From Streptomyces sp. 378 (GTDB lineage: Bacteria; Actinomycetota; Actinomycetes; Streptomycetales; Streptomycetaceae), in contig NZ_JASKMS010000047.1 of the NCBI RefSeq assembly GCF_030124145.1, forward strand, positions 1 through 42,254: a stretch of 42,254 nt of DNA. The letters run 5' to 3'. Position numbers and translations under genes: made by a program. Shown in pieces: positions 7,264-15,211 of this stretch (position 1 is the first letter of the stretch; every line of letters begins with the position of its first letter). The notes under the pieces were generated by a model that was not told the origin of the DNA, made no database searches, and saw nothing but the letters and a program-made list of their open reading frames with translations.

Positions 7264-8217
7264 ATGAGCACCGTCACCACCCCGTCCGGGCGGGTAGCCA
7301 CCGCCCCGCCCGCACCTGCCCGCCGCCGTCTCGACTGGCGTCTGCGGTTCGCCGCCCTGTCCCTGATCTGGGGCTTCAGCTTCCTCCTCATCAAGGTGGG
7401 CACCGAGGGCTACGCGCCGTTCCAGGTGACGCTCGGCCGGTTGGTGTTCGGCACGGTGGTGCTGGCCGCCGCGATGGCCGTGCGGCGTGAGGGACTGCCG
7501 CGCGGCGCACGCGTCTGGGCGCATCTGACGGTCGCCGCGTTCCTGCTGAACGCCCTGCCGTTCTCCCTGTTCGCCTACGCCGAACTGACCATCCCGTCCA
7601 CGCTGGCGGGCATCTGCAACGCGACCTCACCGCTGTGGGGCATGGCGCTGTCGCTGGTCGCCCTCTCGGAGGACCGCCCGACCCGGGTGCGGGTCGCGGG
7701 GCTCGGCCTGGGCTTCCTCGGGGTGCTCACGGTGCTGGGCGCCTGGCAGGGCTTCCACGGTCTGGACGCCACCGGAACGGCACTGGCCCTGCTGGGCTCC
7801 CTCAGCTACCCCATCGGCTGGATCTACGTCCGCCGCACCCTGGCCGGCACCGGCCATTCGCACCTGTCGATGACCGGCGCCCAGTTGCTGCTCGCGACGG
7901 TCCAGCTGACCGTCGTCACCCCGCTGTTCACGACCCTGCCCACCCGCGTGTCCGTCGTGCCGTTGCTGGCGATCGCCGCCCTGGGCACTCTGGGCACGGG
8001 CCTGGCCGTGCTCCTCCAGTACGGCCTGGTCGCCGAGGTCGGGCCTACGACCGGCCAGATGGTCACCTACTTCATCCCGGTCATCGCCACGGCCGCCGGT
8101 GTCGCCCTTCTCGGCGAGACGCTCACCTGGTCGACCCCGGTCGGAGCGCTGATCGTCCTGACGGGCGCGGCACTCACACAGGTGCGACCGAAGCCCCGGC
8201 AGTCGTCACGCCCGTAA
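7264..8217 (+). CDS. EamA/DMT-family exporter
   Basis: The product is 317 aa with ten predicted helices in two EamA repeats (LIWGFSFLLIKVG opens repeat 1; the GSLSYPIGWIYVRR region opens repeat 2) and the family ending 'LLGETLTWSTPVGALIVLTGAALTQ'. Members export amino acids, purines or other small metabolites; the substrate is not predictable. The start ATG 7264 begins a 20-residue basic cytoplasmic tail. It is divergent from lysR, its probable regulator. Its 3' end faces the mocR gene. Confidence 0.88.
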   Translation: MSTVTTPSGRVATAPPAPARRRLDWRLRFAALSLIWGFSFLLIKVGTEGYAPFQVTLGRLVFGTVVLAAAMAVRREGLPRGARVWAHLTVAAFLLNALPFSLFAYAELTIPSTLAGICNATSPLWGMALSLVALSEDRPTRVRVAGLGLGFLGVLTVLGAWQGFHGLDATGTALALLGSLSYPIGWIYVRRTLAGTGHSHLSMTGAQLLLATVQLTVVTPLFTTLPTRVSVVPLLAIAALGTLGTGLAVLLQYGLVAEVGPTTGQMVTYFIPVIATAAGVALLGETLTWSTPVGALIVLTGAALTQVRPKPRQSSRP

Positions 8218-8225
8218 CGGCACGG

Positions 8226-8241
8226 GCCCGGAGCGCCGGGC
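8226..8241. terminator. Hairpin between convergent genes
   Basis: GCCCGG and CCGGGC with a 4-nt loop (AGCG), placed just after the exporter stop and 94 nt before the end of the convergent mocR gene. There is no T-run, as is common in Streptomyces terminators. Confidence 0.4.
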
Positions 8242-8334
8242 TGGCCGTTCCGCGGACACAGCCCGGCACGCATGGCGAGCCGGGCCACCCGGCCCGTGAC
8301 TCCATGACCGAAGGCCGATGCGCCGGGCCGGGGC

Positions 8335-9666
8335 TCAGTCGTAGCTGCGCGCGGGGGCGGGGCCGACGGCCGAGGCGATCGCGTCGGCCAGGGCCTCGAT
8401 CTCGGGCCCGGCCAGCGTCGAGACCGTCACCCGGATGCCGGGCGGTGCGCTCAGCCGGAAGCGGGCTCCGGGGGCCACCGCCCAGCCGGCGTGCAGCAGC
8501 CGGGCGACCGCGCCGGTCTCGTCCGGCACGGGCACCCACACGTTCATGCCGCTGCGCCCGTACGACGCGACACCGCGCCGGTCGAGCGCGCCGATCAGCG
8601 CGTCCCTCCGCCGTCCGTAGGACGCCGCCACCCGGGCCGTGTCCACCGCGCCGTCGGCCCACAACCGGACCAGGGCCCGCTGCATCAGCCGGCTCACCCA
8701 GCCCGGGCCGAGCCGGTGCCGTCCGCGGACCCGGTCGACGGTGACGGCGTCCCCGGTGAGCACGGCGAGCCGCAGATCGGGGCCGTAGGCCTTGGCGGCC
8801 GAGCGCACGAACGCCCAGTGCCGGGTGGTGCCGGCCAGGGGGTGCAGGGGCACGTCGACGATGCCGTGACCGTGGTCGTCCTCGATCAGCAGGACCTCCG
8901 GGTGCTCGCGGAGCACGGCACGCAGGGCACGCGCGCGTGGAGCGCTCACCGCGGCGCCGGTCGGGTTCTGCGCCCGGTCCGTGACGATCAGGGCCCGGGC
9001 CCCGGCCTCCAGCGCCCGGCGCACGTCCTGTGCGCGCGGTCCCTCGTCGTCGACGCCGACGGGGACGGTCCGCAGCCCGAGCGCGGGCACGAGATCGAGG
9101 GTGCGGCCCCAGCCGGGATCCTCGACGGCGACGGTGTCACCGGGCTTGAGGTGAGCCGCCAGCACCCGTTCGACGCCGTCGAGGGCCCCTGAGACCACGG
9201 CGAGCGGCCCGTCCGGCACTCCGTCGGCGTCGAGTCCGGCCCGGGCGATCCGGGCCAGCTCCGGTTCCACGGCCAGGTCCCCGTAGAGCACGGGCGCCCG
9301 GTCGCCCTCGGCGGCCGCCGCCGCGAACGCGCCCGCGAGCGGTGGCAGCAGCGCCGGGTCCGGATTGCCCTGCGCGACGTCCCGCACGCCCTCGGGAACC
9401 TCCACCCTGATGTGGTCCCGCCCGGTCGTCGCCGGTGCGGGCCGCACCCGGCTGCCGCGCCGGCCCGCGGTCTCGATGACCCCGCGCTCGCGCAGAGTCC
9501 GGTACGCGGCCGCGACCGTGTTGGGGTTCACCCCCAGCTGCTCCGCCAACTCCCTCATGGGAGGCAGCGATTGACCGGGCCGCAGCTCACCGGCCCCCAC
9601 CGCGCGCTCGATGCTCGCGGAAATGTCCGCTGCGCGACGCCCACTGATCCGATACTCTCCTAGCAC
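8335..9666 (-). CDS. MocR-type (GntR + aminotransferase) PLP-dependent regulator
   Basis: The product is 443 aa from GTG 9666. A GntR winged helix (about 5-75; PPMRELAEQLGVNPNTVAAAYRTL) is fused to a fold-type I aminotransferase domain. The PLP-binding lysine is Lys292 in RSAAKAYGPDLR. MocR regulators sense PLP, amino acids or related compounds and usually control a divergent gene. Here the divergent gene is a split-barrel protein of the pyridoxamine phosphate oxidase superfamily, starting 35 nt away over a TGCACTAGTGCA palindrome. That points to control of the following split-barrel genes and perhaps of the exporter beyond them. PdxR-like control of vitamin B6 genes is an alternative, but no pdxS/pdxT is present. 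Confidence 0.88.
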   Translation of the reverse strand: MLGEYRISGRRAADISASIERAVGAGELRPGQSLPPMRELAEQLGVNPNTVAAAYRTLRERGVIETAGRRGSRVRPAPATTGRDHIRVEVPEGVRDVAQGNPDPALLPPLAGAFAAAAAEGDRAPVLYGDLAVEPELARIARAGLDADGVPDGPLAVVSGALDGVERVLAAHLKPGDTVAVEDPGWGRTLDLVPALGLRTVPVGVDDEGPRAQDVRRALEAGARALIVTDRAQNPTGAAVSAPRARALRAVLREHPEVLLIEDDHGHGIVDVPLHPLAGTTRHWAFVRSAAKAYGPDLRLAVLTGDAVTVDRVRGRHRLGPGWVSRLMQRALVRLWADGAVDTARVAASYGRRRDALIGALDRRGVASYGRSGMNVWVPVPDETGAVARLLHAGWAVAPGARFRLSAPPGIRVTVSTLAGPEIEALADAIASAVGPAPARSYD

Positions 9667-9677
9667 AAAGTCAATTA

Positions 9678-9689
9678 TGCACTAGTGCA
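9678..9689. promoter_or_regulatory. MocR operator candidate
   Basis: TGCACTAGTGCA is a perfect 12-bp palindrome 11 nt from the mocR GTG and 12 nt before the chosen start of the divergent gene, in the only 35-bp gap between them. A related TAGCACAA (9661-9668) lies next to it. Binding would block both genes. Confidence 0.5.
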
Positions 9690-9701
9690 ATGGAGAGCGC
9701 C

Positions 9702-10388
9702 ATGCAGGGGACCGCGCAGACGCCGTCGCATCCCGAGACCGGCTACACCCCGACCGACCGCACCGTCCCGACCCGCTCCCCGGACCGGGCCTCGTACGAC
9801 AGGGAACTGGTGCACGCGATACTCGACGAGGCCTACGTCTGTCATCTCGGTTTCGTCCGCGACGGCGCGCCGGTGGTCCTGCCCACGCTGTACGCCCGGG
9901 TCGGCGAGCGCCTGTACGTGCACGGCTCGACGGGCTCGCGTCCGCTGCGGGCGGCCGGACAGGCCGACCCGGGCCTCGCGGTGTGCCTGACGGTCACGCA
10001 CGTCGACGGACTGGTCCTGGCCCGCTCGGCCTTCCACCACTCGATCAACTACCGCTCCGTGGTGGTGCACGGTATCGCCCACGATGTGACGGACCCAGAG
10101 GAGAAGCGGCGGGCCCTGGACGCGCTGGTCGACCACGTCGTGCCCGGCCGCTCCGCCGACTCGCGGCCCGCCAACAAGAAGGAGCTGGCCGCCACCGCCG
10201 TGATCCGCCTGGATCTGGACGAGGTCTCCGCGAAGCTGCGCACCGGCGGCGTGAACGACGAACCGGAGGACCTCGCCCTCCCCCACTGGGCCGGTGTCGT
10301 CCCGGTGCGGCGCACCTACGGCACACCGGTTCCCGACCCGGGCCTGGCCCAAGGCACCGAACTGCCCGGCTACCTCGAGGCCCTGTGA
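9702..10388 (+). CDS. PPOX-superfamily flavin-binding protein (NimA-like)
   Basis: The product is 228 aa. A split-barrel flavin-binding domain is shown by 'AYVCHLGFVRDGAPVVLPTLYARVGERLYVHG', a 'HSINYRSVVVHG' strand and a long C-terminal helix region, as in the pyridoxamine-5'-phosphate-oxidase-related / NimA-like group. The ATG at 9702 is preferred because GGAG lies at the right distance; an in-frame ATG at 9690 abuts the operator palindrome. The stop overlaps the next start by 1 nt (TGATG), so the two split-barrel genes are translationally coupled. Likely roles are reduction of a nitro- or quinone-like compound or binding of a flavin. Confidence 0.83.
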   Translation: MQGTAQTPSHPETGYTPTDRTVPTRSPDRASYDRELVHAILDEAYVCHLGFVRDGAPVVLPTLYARVGERLYVHGSTGSRPLRAAGQADPGLAVCLTVTHVDGLVLARSAFHHSINYRSVVVHGIAHDVTDPEEKRRALDALVDHVVPGRSADSRPANKKELAATAVIRLDLDEVSAKLRTGGVNDEPEDLALPHWAGVVPVRRTYGTPVPDPGLAQGTELPGYLEAL

Positions 10389-11020
10389 TGCTGATCCACC
10401 CCTGGGACGCGCCCCGCGACGACGCCGAAGGGCAACGGTGGCTGACCGACCACGACTTCGGCCAGCTCGCCGTCAACGGCTTGCCGGGCGAGCCGCCCCA
10501 CGTCCAGCCCCTGCACTTCGCCTACGACCCCGAGCGCAACGTCGTCCTCACCCACCTCGCCCGCCCGAATCCGCTCTGGCCCGCGCTGGAGGCCGACCCG
10601 GAGGTGGTGCTGAGCGTGGTCGACGACTACGTGTACGTGCCCGGCCCCTGGCAGGCCGCCCCGGACGTCCCGCCCGAGCACGGCACCCCGACGAGCTTCT
10701 ACGCGGCCTTCCAGCTCCGCTGCCGCGCCCATGTCGTGGACGACCCGGCGGAGAAGGCCGCGCTCCTCAACCGCCAGGTCGACCACTTCCAGCCACGGGG
10801 CGGTTCCGCGCGGGCCGCGGTGGGTGAGGCCCCCTACGGCAGGATGCTCGCCGGGATCCGCGGCCTGCGCCTCGAGGTGAGGGACGTGCGGGCGAAGTTC
10901 AAGTACGCCGGCCACAGGACGGACGAGGTCCGGGACCGGATCGCCGCGGGCCTCGCGGCCCGCGGTGGGCCCGGCGACGCGAAGGCCCGCGACCACCTCC
11001 TGCGCGGACAGCGGGCGTAG
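10388..11020 (+). CDS. PaiB-family FMN-binding protein
   Basis: The product is 210 aa. The N terminus (MLIHPWDAPRDDAEGQRW, then DFGQLAVNG) and the ending 'MLAGIRGLRLEVRDVRAKFK' are the PaiB signature. PaiB proteins are FMN-binding split-barrel proteins, first named as negative regulators in Bacillus. The gene starts inside the stop of the previous split-barrel gene. The pair probably forms a two-protein unit under MocR control. Whether it acts as an enzyme or a repressor cannot be decided from sequence. Confidence 0.85.
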   Translation: MLIHPWDAPRDDAEGQRWLTDHDFGQLAVNGLPGEPPHVQPLHFAYDPERNVVLTHLARPNPLWPALEADPEVVLSVVDDYVYVPGPWQAAPDVPPEHGTPTSFYAAFQLRCRAHVVDDPAEKAALLNRQVDHFQPRGGSARAAVGEAPYGRMLAGIRGLRLEVRDVRAKFKYAGHRTDEVRDRIAAGLAARGGPGDAKARDHLLRGQRA

Positions 11021-11035
11021 GCCGCGAGGCCCGCC

Positions 11036-11986
11036 CTACACGGCCATCACCGGCTCCTCTCCCTTACGCGCGCCCCGCGCCTCACCGATCGCGAGGCCCG
11101 CCACGGAGCCGAGCATCAGCAGGGTCCCGGCCAGCGTCGCCGCCGTGAGGTGCTCGCCGAGCAGGACGACGGCGAGCACCGCCGCACTCACCGGTTCGAG
11201 CAGCATGATCACCGAGACGGTGGCGGACCGTACGACGGCCGCGCCCGCGAAGTAGAGGCCGTAGGCGAGTGCCGTGGGGACGGCGGCGACGTAGAGCAGC
11301 AGGAGCAGGAGCCGGCCGGGTTCCTCGGTGTGCGGCAGCAGTCCCTCCGTCAGGGCGAGGGGCAGCAGGCACAGGCTCGTGACGGCGAAGGCCCCGGTGG
11401 TCGTCCCGGAGACGTCGGCCTCGCCGGCGCGGCCCCACCGGCGGATGAGCAGCGTCATCACGCTGTACCCGGCCGCGGACAGCAGCGCGAGCAGCACACC
11501 CACCGGTCGTACGGTCGCGTCTCCGCCGCCGAGGACGAGAACCGCGAGCCCGGCGAGGGCGCCGCCGACGGCGAGGGTGCCGCCCCGGCCCAGGCGCTCG
11601 GCCAGGGTCAGCCGGGCCCCGAGCGCGATGAGGACGGGGCCCGCACCCAGGGTGACGACGGTGGCCACGGCCAGGCCGGTGGCGGAGACGGCCGCGAAGT
11701 ACGCGGTCTGGAAGACGGCGAGCCCGAGCCCCATGATCCCGGACCGCAGCGCCCGGCGGCCGAGCGGCTCCCGCACGGGCGTCGCGGCGCGCGGCCGCAG
11801 CGGGCGGACGGCGAGCAGCAGGAGGAGACCGGCGGCGCAGCGCCAGAACGAGAGGGCGACGGGCCCCATGTCACTGGTCCGGTAGACCAGGGAGGCGGCC
11901 GCGCCCGCGGTGCCCCAGGCGGCACCGGCGACGATCAGATAGAGAAGGCCTCGCCCGATGGGCAGGCCGGATGCGGTGTTCGACAT
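11036..11986 (-). CDS. EamA/DMT-family exporter
   Basis: The product is 316 aa with ten helices in two EamA repeats (GAAWGTAGAAASLVYR opening; VMLLEPVSAAVLAVVLLGEHL in repeat 2). Length and layout are typical of metabolite exporters such as RhtA- or YdcZ-like proteins. GGAGAG lies 5 nt before the ATG. It is convergent with the paiB gene (15 nt apart) and follows a second EamA gene on the same strand. The 228-nt gap between the two carries a small ORF and hairpins that look like an attenuation leader. The substrate is unknown. Confidence 0.88.
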   Translation of the reverse strand: MSNTASGLPIGRGLLYLIVAGAAWGTAGAAASLVYRTSDMGPVALSFWRCAAGLLLLLAVRPLRPRAATPVREPLGRRALRSGIMGLGLAVFQTAYFAAVSATGLAVATVVTLGAGPVLIALGARLTLAERLGRGGTLAVGGALAGLAVLVLGGGDATVRPVGVLLALLSAAGYSVMTLLIRRWGRAGEADVSGTTTGAFAVTSLCLLPLALTEGLLPHTEEPGRLLLLLLYVAAVPTALAYGLYFAGAAVVRSATVSVIMLLEPVSAAVLAVVLLGEHLTAATLAGTLLMLGSVAGLAIGEARGARKGEEPVMAV

Positions 11987-12162
11987 GTGTTCTCTCCGCA
12001 GACGCGCACGCGCGCCACCCGCGTCGGGTGGCGGCCGGATGCGCGGAAGTTCGGGAAGGGCCCCGGATCGGTCGGGATCAGCGGGGTCCGCGGACTTCGT
12101 CTACGGGCAGCACCGTTCGGCCCGGCGGCTCATCGCCGGGCACGGTTTCCGGAGGGCCCGCC
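11987..12162 (-). promoter_or_regulatory. Structured leader before EamA gene
   Basis: After the 13-codon ORF the transcript can form several hairpins. CCGCC-TGA-GGCGG (12158-12170) has the ORF stop codon in its loop. CGCCACCC-GACGC-GGGTGGCG (minus-strand order; 12013-12033) is a perfect 8-bp stem ending about 13 nt before the ribosome-binding site. It could hide initiation or stop transcription. No T-run follows. Confidence 0.45.
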
Positions 12163-12204
12163 TCAGGCGGCCGGAGGCGGAAGAACGAGTGCGTTCGAAG
12201 GCAT
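12163..12204 (-). CDS. Putative 13-aa leader peptide
   Basis: ATG 12204 opens a 13-codon frame encoding MPSNALVLPPPAA and ending in TGA. AAGGTG lies 6 nt upstream and overlaps the TAA of the preceding exporter gene. Five of the 12 codons after ATG end in A or T (CCT twice, GCA, GTT, CTT), unusual in this GC-rich genome, and Leu, Val and Pro dominate. Its stop codon lies in a hairpin loop. This fits a ribosome-mediated attenuator for the downstream exporter; a chance ORF is the alternative. Confidence 0.45.
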   Translation of the reverse strand: MPSNALVLPPPAA

Positions 12205-12214
12205 GATCGACACC

Positions 12215-13219
12215 TTAGGCGCTGGTCCCGCGCCCGGACAATTGCCTTTTCGGGCCGCCGCTCGCCACCGGCTGACCGGACCCCTTGGCGGGTGTCGAGG
12301 ACTGCGCGATGAACGCGCCCACCAGCACGATCACCCCACCGGCGATCTGCGGCGCCGAGAGGTGCTCGCCGAGCAGGACCCAGGCCAGGACGGTGGCGAT
12401 GACCGCCTCGAGGCAGGCCACGACTCCCGCGACCTGCGGGGAGAGCCGGCGCACGGAGAGCACACCGGTGATGTAGGCGACGACCGTGGCGACGAGGACG
12501 ATCCACGCCAGCAGGACGAGGGCGGCGACGGGCCTGCCGTCCATGCTCGCGGTGCCCCGGAGCACCGACCAGTCCATGGTCCAGGGCCGTGCGACCACGG
12601 TCAGCACGGCCGCGCCGACGAGCAGCCCGTGGGCGATGACGCCGAGCGGGTCGGGTGCCTCGTCCCCGGCGTCGCTGCCCTGGTCGGACAGCACGAAGTA
12701 GCCGACCTGGCAGCAGGCCGCGCCGAGCGCGAGCAGCAGTCCGAGGACGTCGAAGCCGAGACCGGACCAGACCTCGACGACACAGGCGAGTCCGCCGACC
12801 GCGAGGACGACACCGACGGCCGCGGCACGCGTCACGGGCCGCTTCTGCACGAACCGCACCCAGCCCAGCACGAGCGCGGGTGCCAGGTACTCGATGAGCA
12901 GCGCGACCCCGACGGGGATCCGGGAGAGCGCGGCGAAGTAGCAGGCCTGGACACCGGCGACGGCGAGCAGGCCGAACCCGGCGAGCAGCCCGGGGCGCCT
13001 GCGCAGCAGCGCCCGGTGCCGCACGGCGAGCGGCAGCATGACCAGGGCCGCCCCGGCCACGCGCAGCCACACCACGTGCAGCGGGTCCAGGCCCGCCTCG
13101 ATCAGCGGCTTGGCCGCGACACCGGATCCGCCGAAGGCGACCGCGGACAGGAGCGCGAGGCCGAGCCCCACACCCCTGCCGCGCCCGCTCGCGCTGCTGT
13201 CAGAGGTACGCACCGGCAC
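12215..13219 (-). CDS. EamA/DMT-family exporter
   Basis: The product is 334 aa from GTG 13219, with ten helices. Features are 'GLGLALLSAVAFGGSGVAAKPLI', 'IPVGVALLIEYLAPALVLGW' and the family ending 'LLGEHLSAPQIAGGVIVLVGAFIA', similar to RhtA-like threonine/homoserine exporters. The start is uncertain: there is a GTG two codons further in at 13213, and the Shine-Dalgarno is weak. It is the first of two tandem exporter genes, and its TAA overlaps the ribosome-binding site of the small leader ORF, so a single transcript is likely. Confidence 0.85.
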   Translation of the reverse strand: MPVRTSDSSASGRGRGVGLGLALLSAVAFGGSGVAAKPLIEAGLDPLHVVWLRVAGAALVMLPLAVRHRALLRRRPGLLAGFGLLAVAGVQACYFAALSRIPVGVALLIEYLAPALVLGWVRFVQKRPVTRAAAVGVVLAVGGLACVVEVWSGLGFDVLGLLLALGAACCQVGYFVLSDQGSDAGDEAPDPLGVIAHGLLVGAAVLTVVARPWTMDWSVLRGTASMDGRPVAALVLLAWIVLVATVVAYITGVLSVRRLSPQVAGVVACLEAVIATVLAWVLLGEHLSAPQIAGGVIVLVGAFIAQSSTPAKGSGQPVASGGPKRQLSGRGTSA

Positions 13220-13305
13220 ATGATGGCAGGCCGTGACAGGAGCGTCATCCCCTATGGCACCTGTCTCACAGCCTGGACGGGACGAACGGTCCGAGGTCAC
13301 GCGGT

Positions 13306-13803
13306 TCAGTGCGTGGCTTCGCCGCACTCCTCGGTGACGCCGGGCCGGCCGTCGAGCCGGGCATGCACCTCGCGCGGGTCGATGCCGGCCCGTTCGAGCA
13401 CTTCTACGGCGCGCGCCTGCGGGTCGACGACGATCGCCGCGAGCAGGTCGATGCCACGGGCCGGCCCGCCGCGCTCGGCCCCGCGTACGCAGGCGTACTC
13501 CATGGACGCGGCGGCGAGCGGAGAGAAGCCCGCCGTTCCGGTCATCAGGGGGACGGCGCCGGAGTCCTCCACACCGCTCTGCCAGCGCAGGCCGTAGCCG
13601 ATGCTGCGCTGGACGAGATAACCGAGCAGCCGCGCGATCTGCGGTCCCTCACCGATGACGGCACGCGCGTCGGGGTCGGACTCCAGCAGCGAGTGGAGCA
13701 GATGGGCGGTGTCGATCTGCCGGTCCCCGTCCCGGACCGCCCGGCGCCGGGCACCGCCGACCACCGACGCCAGCTCGTCACTGAGCCTGGCATCGTTGTC
13801 CAT
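13306..13803 (-). CDS. Clp N-terminal-domain protein
   Basis: The product is 165 aa from ATG 13803. It carries the double Clp_N (ClpA/ClpC N-domain) repeat: 'RQIDTAHLLHSLLESDPDARAVIG' in the first half and 'RGIDLLAAIVVDPQARAVEVLERAG' in the second. It has no AAA+ ATPase. Such stand-alone N-domain proteins are common in Streptomyces and may act as adaptors or as ClpC-like substrate binders. A GTG at 13854 would add 17 residues; neither start has a strong Shine-Dalgarno. The gene stands alone, divergent from the SRPBCC gene. Confidence 0.8.
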   Translation of the reverse strand: MDNDARLSDELASVVGGARRRAVRDGDRQIDTAHLLHSLLESDPDARAVIGEGPQIARLLGYLVQRSIGYGLRWQSGVEDSGAVPLMTGTAGFSPLAAASMEYACVRGAERGGPARGIDLLAAIVVDPQARAVEVLERAGIDPREVHARLDGRPGVTEECGEATH

Positions 13804-13943
13804 GCGCTGAATGCCGTGCTCATGGGCCGACTGCCGGGGGTTACGGGGTTGCACATCCTCTACCCCATCAGTCCCGCGGGCCCGGGTCATCCCCGGAGGG
13901 AAGCATCTTCGCGTCCCACGGAAAGTGGACGCCGGTGGCCGGA

Positions 13944-14011
13944 ATCTCCTCCTTGCGGAGGAGATCAGGCGGATCCGGGGAAAGGCACCGAACCGCCTGA
14001 CGGTTCGTCAG
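13944..14011. promoter_or_regulatory. Two dyads in the divergent gap
   Basis: ATCTCCTCC and GGAGGAGAT form a perfect 9-bp stem with a TTGC loop (13944-13965). CGAACCG-CCTGA-CGGTTCG (13989-14007) overlaps CTGAC-GGTTC-GTCAG (13997-14011). The last matches the CTGAC-N5-GTCAG dyad near 5742 and the general form of TetR-family operators. They lie 67 to 134 nt before the SRPBCC gene. Confidence 0.5.
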
Positions 14012-14077
14012 TATTGAACATCGCGGCCGCCGCGGCTACGTTCCGCGACACCCGGCCCGATACGAAGAGGTGGTCGC

Positions 14078-14506
14078 ATGGCCGAAGTCAGCGCGCAGGC
14101 ACGCATCGGGGCGTCGGCCGAGAAGGTGTGGGCGAGACTCACGGACTGGTCCGCGTACGGCGAGTGGAACGCGACCCACACGAGTTTCCCGGCGGGCGGC
14201 CCGGAGCCTCTCGCCGTGGGCGCGACGTTCCTGGAGAACATGCGGATGATGAACTTCCCGGCCGAGGTGGCCTGGACCGTCGAGGAGCTGGAACCGGCCC
14301 GCGTGCTCGCCCTCCGCGGCAAAGGCCCGATGGCGGTGACGGTCGCGACGCGTTACACCCTCGCGCCGGACGGCGGCGCCACGACGGTCCGGATCGACGG
14401 TGAGTTCACGGGCGCGACGGTGTCCCTGATGGCGGGCAAGCTCAAGGACTCGGCCACGGCAGCCCTGCACGAGTCGCTGCGCAGACTGGACGGTCTGGTG
14501 GCCTGA
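14078..14506 (+). CDS. SRPBCC (polyketide cyclase/START-like) protein
   Basis: The product is 142 aa with a helix-grip fold: 'SAEKVWARLTDWSAYGEWNATH' at the start, a 'VEELEPARVLALRG' strand and the long C-terminal helix 'LKDSATAALHESLRRL'. This is the polyketide_cyc2 subgroup, which binds hydrophobic ligands. It is a single-gene unit with GAGGTGG upstream. Function is unknown; a small-ligand binding or cell-stress role is possible. Confidence 0.83.
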   Translation: MAEVSAQARIGASAEKVWARLTDWSAYGEWNATHTSFPAGGPEPLAVGATFLENMRMMNFPAEVAWTVEELEPARVLALRGKGPMAVTVATRYTLAPDGGATTVRIDGEFTGATVSLMAGKLKDSATAALHESLRRLDGLVA

Positions 14507-14526
14507 CACCCCCCGGCACGCCGACA

Positions 14527-14550
14527 CGCCCCCGGAGGGATCCGGGGGCG
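14527..14550. terminator. Bidirectional terminator
   Basis: CGCCCCCGGA and TCCGGGGGCG form a perfect 10-bp stem with a GGGA loop, followed on the plus strand by CTTCGTGT. It lies midway in the 62-bp gap between the convergent SRPBCC and padR genes and can serve both. Confidence 0.75.
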
Positions 14551-14568
14551 CTTCGTGTCCCGCGTCCT

Positions 14569-15192
14569 TCAGTCCTCGTCGGCGAGGATGAGGTACATCT
14601 TCTTGCGGGCCTCGTTGATGACGCCGACCGCCTTCTCGCGCTGCTCCTTGCTGCCGGTCTTCCAGACCTGGCCGAAGGCCTCCATCAGACCGAAGCCGGC
14701 CTGGCGGATCTCACCGAGGGCCTCCCAGTCGACTCCGCGGGATGCCTCTTCCCAGGGGGCCTCGGGCCCCTCCCCGGCTGCCTCGCGGCCCGCCTCGGTG
14801 AGCGAGAACAGCTTCTTGCCGCCCTCGGAGGCGCTGACGATCAGCCCTTCGTCCTCCAGCAGCTGGAGGGTGGGGTACACCGAGCCGGGGCTGGGCTTCC
14901 ACGCCCCGCCGCTGCGCTCGGCGATCTCCTGGATCATCTCGTAGCCGTGCATCGGCCGGTCCTTCAGCAGGGCCAGGATCGAGGCGCGTACGTCACCGCG
15001 CCGCGCCCTTCCCCTCGGGCCCCCGCGCCCTCGTCCGCCCCAGGGGCCCGGCCCACCGGGTCCGCCCCAGCCGGGGCCGCCCGGGCCGCCGGGCCCGAAC
15101 GGGCCGAAGGCCGCCCGCAGCCCTTCGAAGCCGCCCCGGCCGTGGTGCGGGCCACCGTGTCCATGTCCACGCTCGAATCCGTGGGTACGCAT
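14569..15192 (-). CDS. PadR-family regulator with Gly-rich N terminus
   Basis: The product is 207 aa. A Gly/Pro/His/Arg-rich disordered head (residues 1-66) is followed by a PadR winged helix (from about 67: DVRASILALLKDRPMHGYEMIQ, and KPSPGSVYPTLQLLEDEGL) and an acidic helical dimerisation tail. PadR proteins repress detoxification or transporter genes in response to aromatic compounds. GGAGAG lies 8 nt before ATG 15192; an ATG at about 15213 would add 7 residues but removes the ribosome-binding site. The promoter carries an inverted repeat and is probably self-controlled. Confidence 0.88.
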   Translation of the reverse strand: MRTHGFERGHGHGGPHHGRGGFEGLRAAFGPFGPGGPGGPGWGGPGGPGPWGGRGRGGPRGRARRGDVRASILALLKDRPMHGYEMIQEIAERSGGAWKPSPGSVYPTLQLLEDEGLIVSASEGGKKLFSLTEAGREAAGEGPEAPWEEASRGVDWEALGEIRQAGFGLMEAFGQVWKTGSKEQREKAVGVINEARKKMYLILADED

Positions 15193-15211
15193 CGCAACCA
15201 CTCTCCATTCC

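Noticed and set aside
12158..12170. Reading the small hairpin after the first EamA gene as a plain terminator
   Set aside because: The stem is only 5 bp, has no T-run and holds a stop codon in its loop; a leader role explains more of the context.
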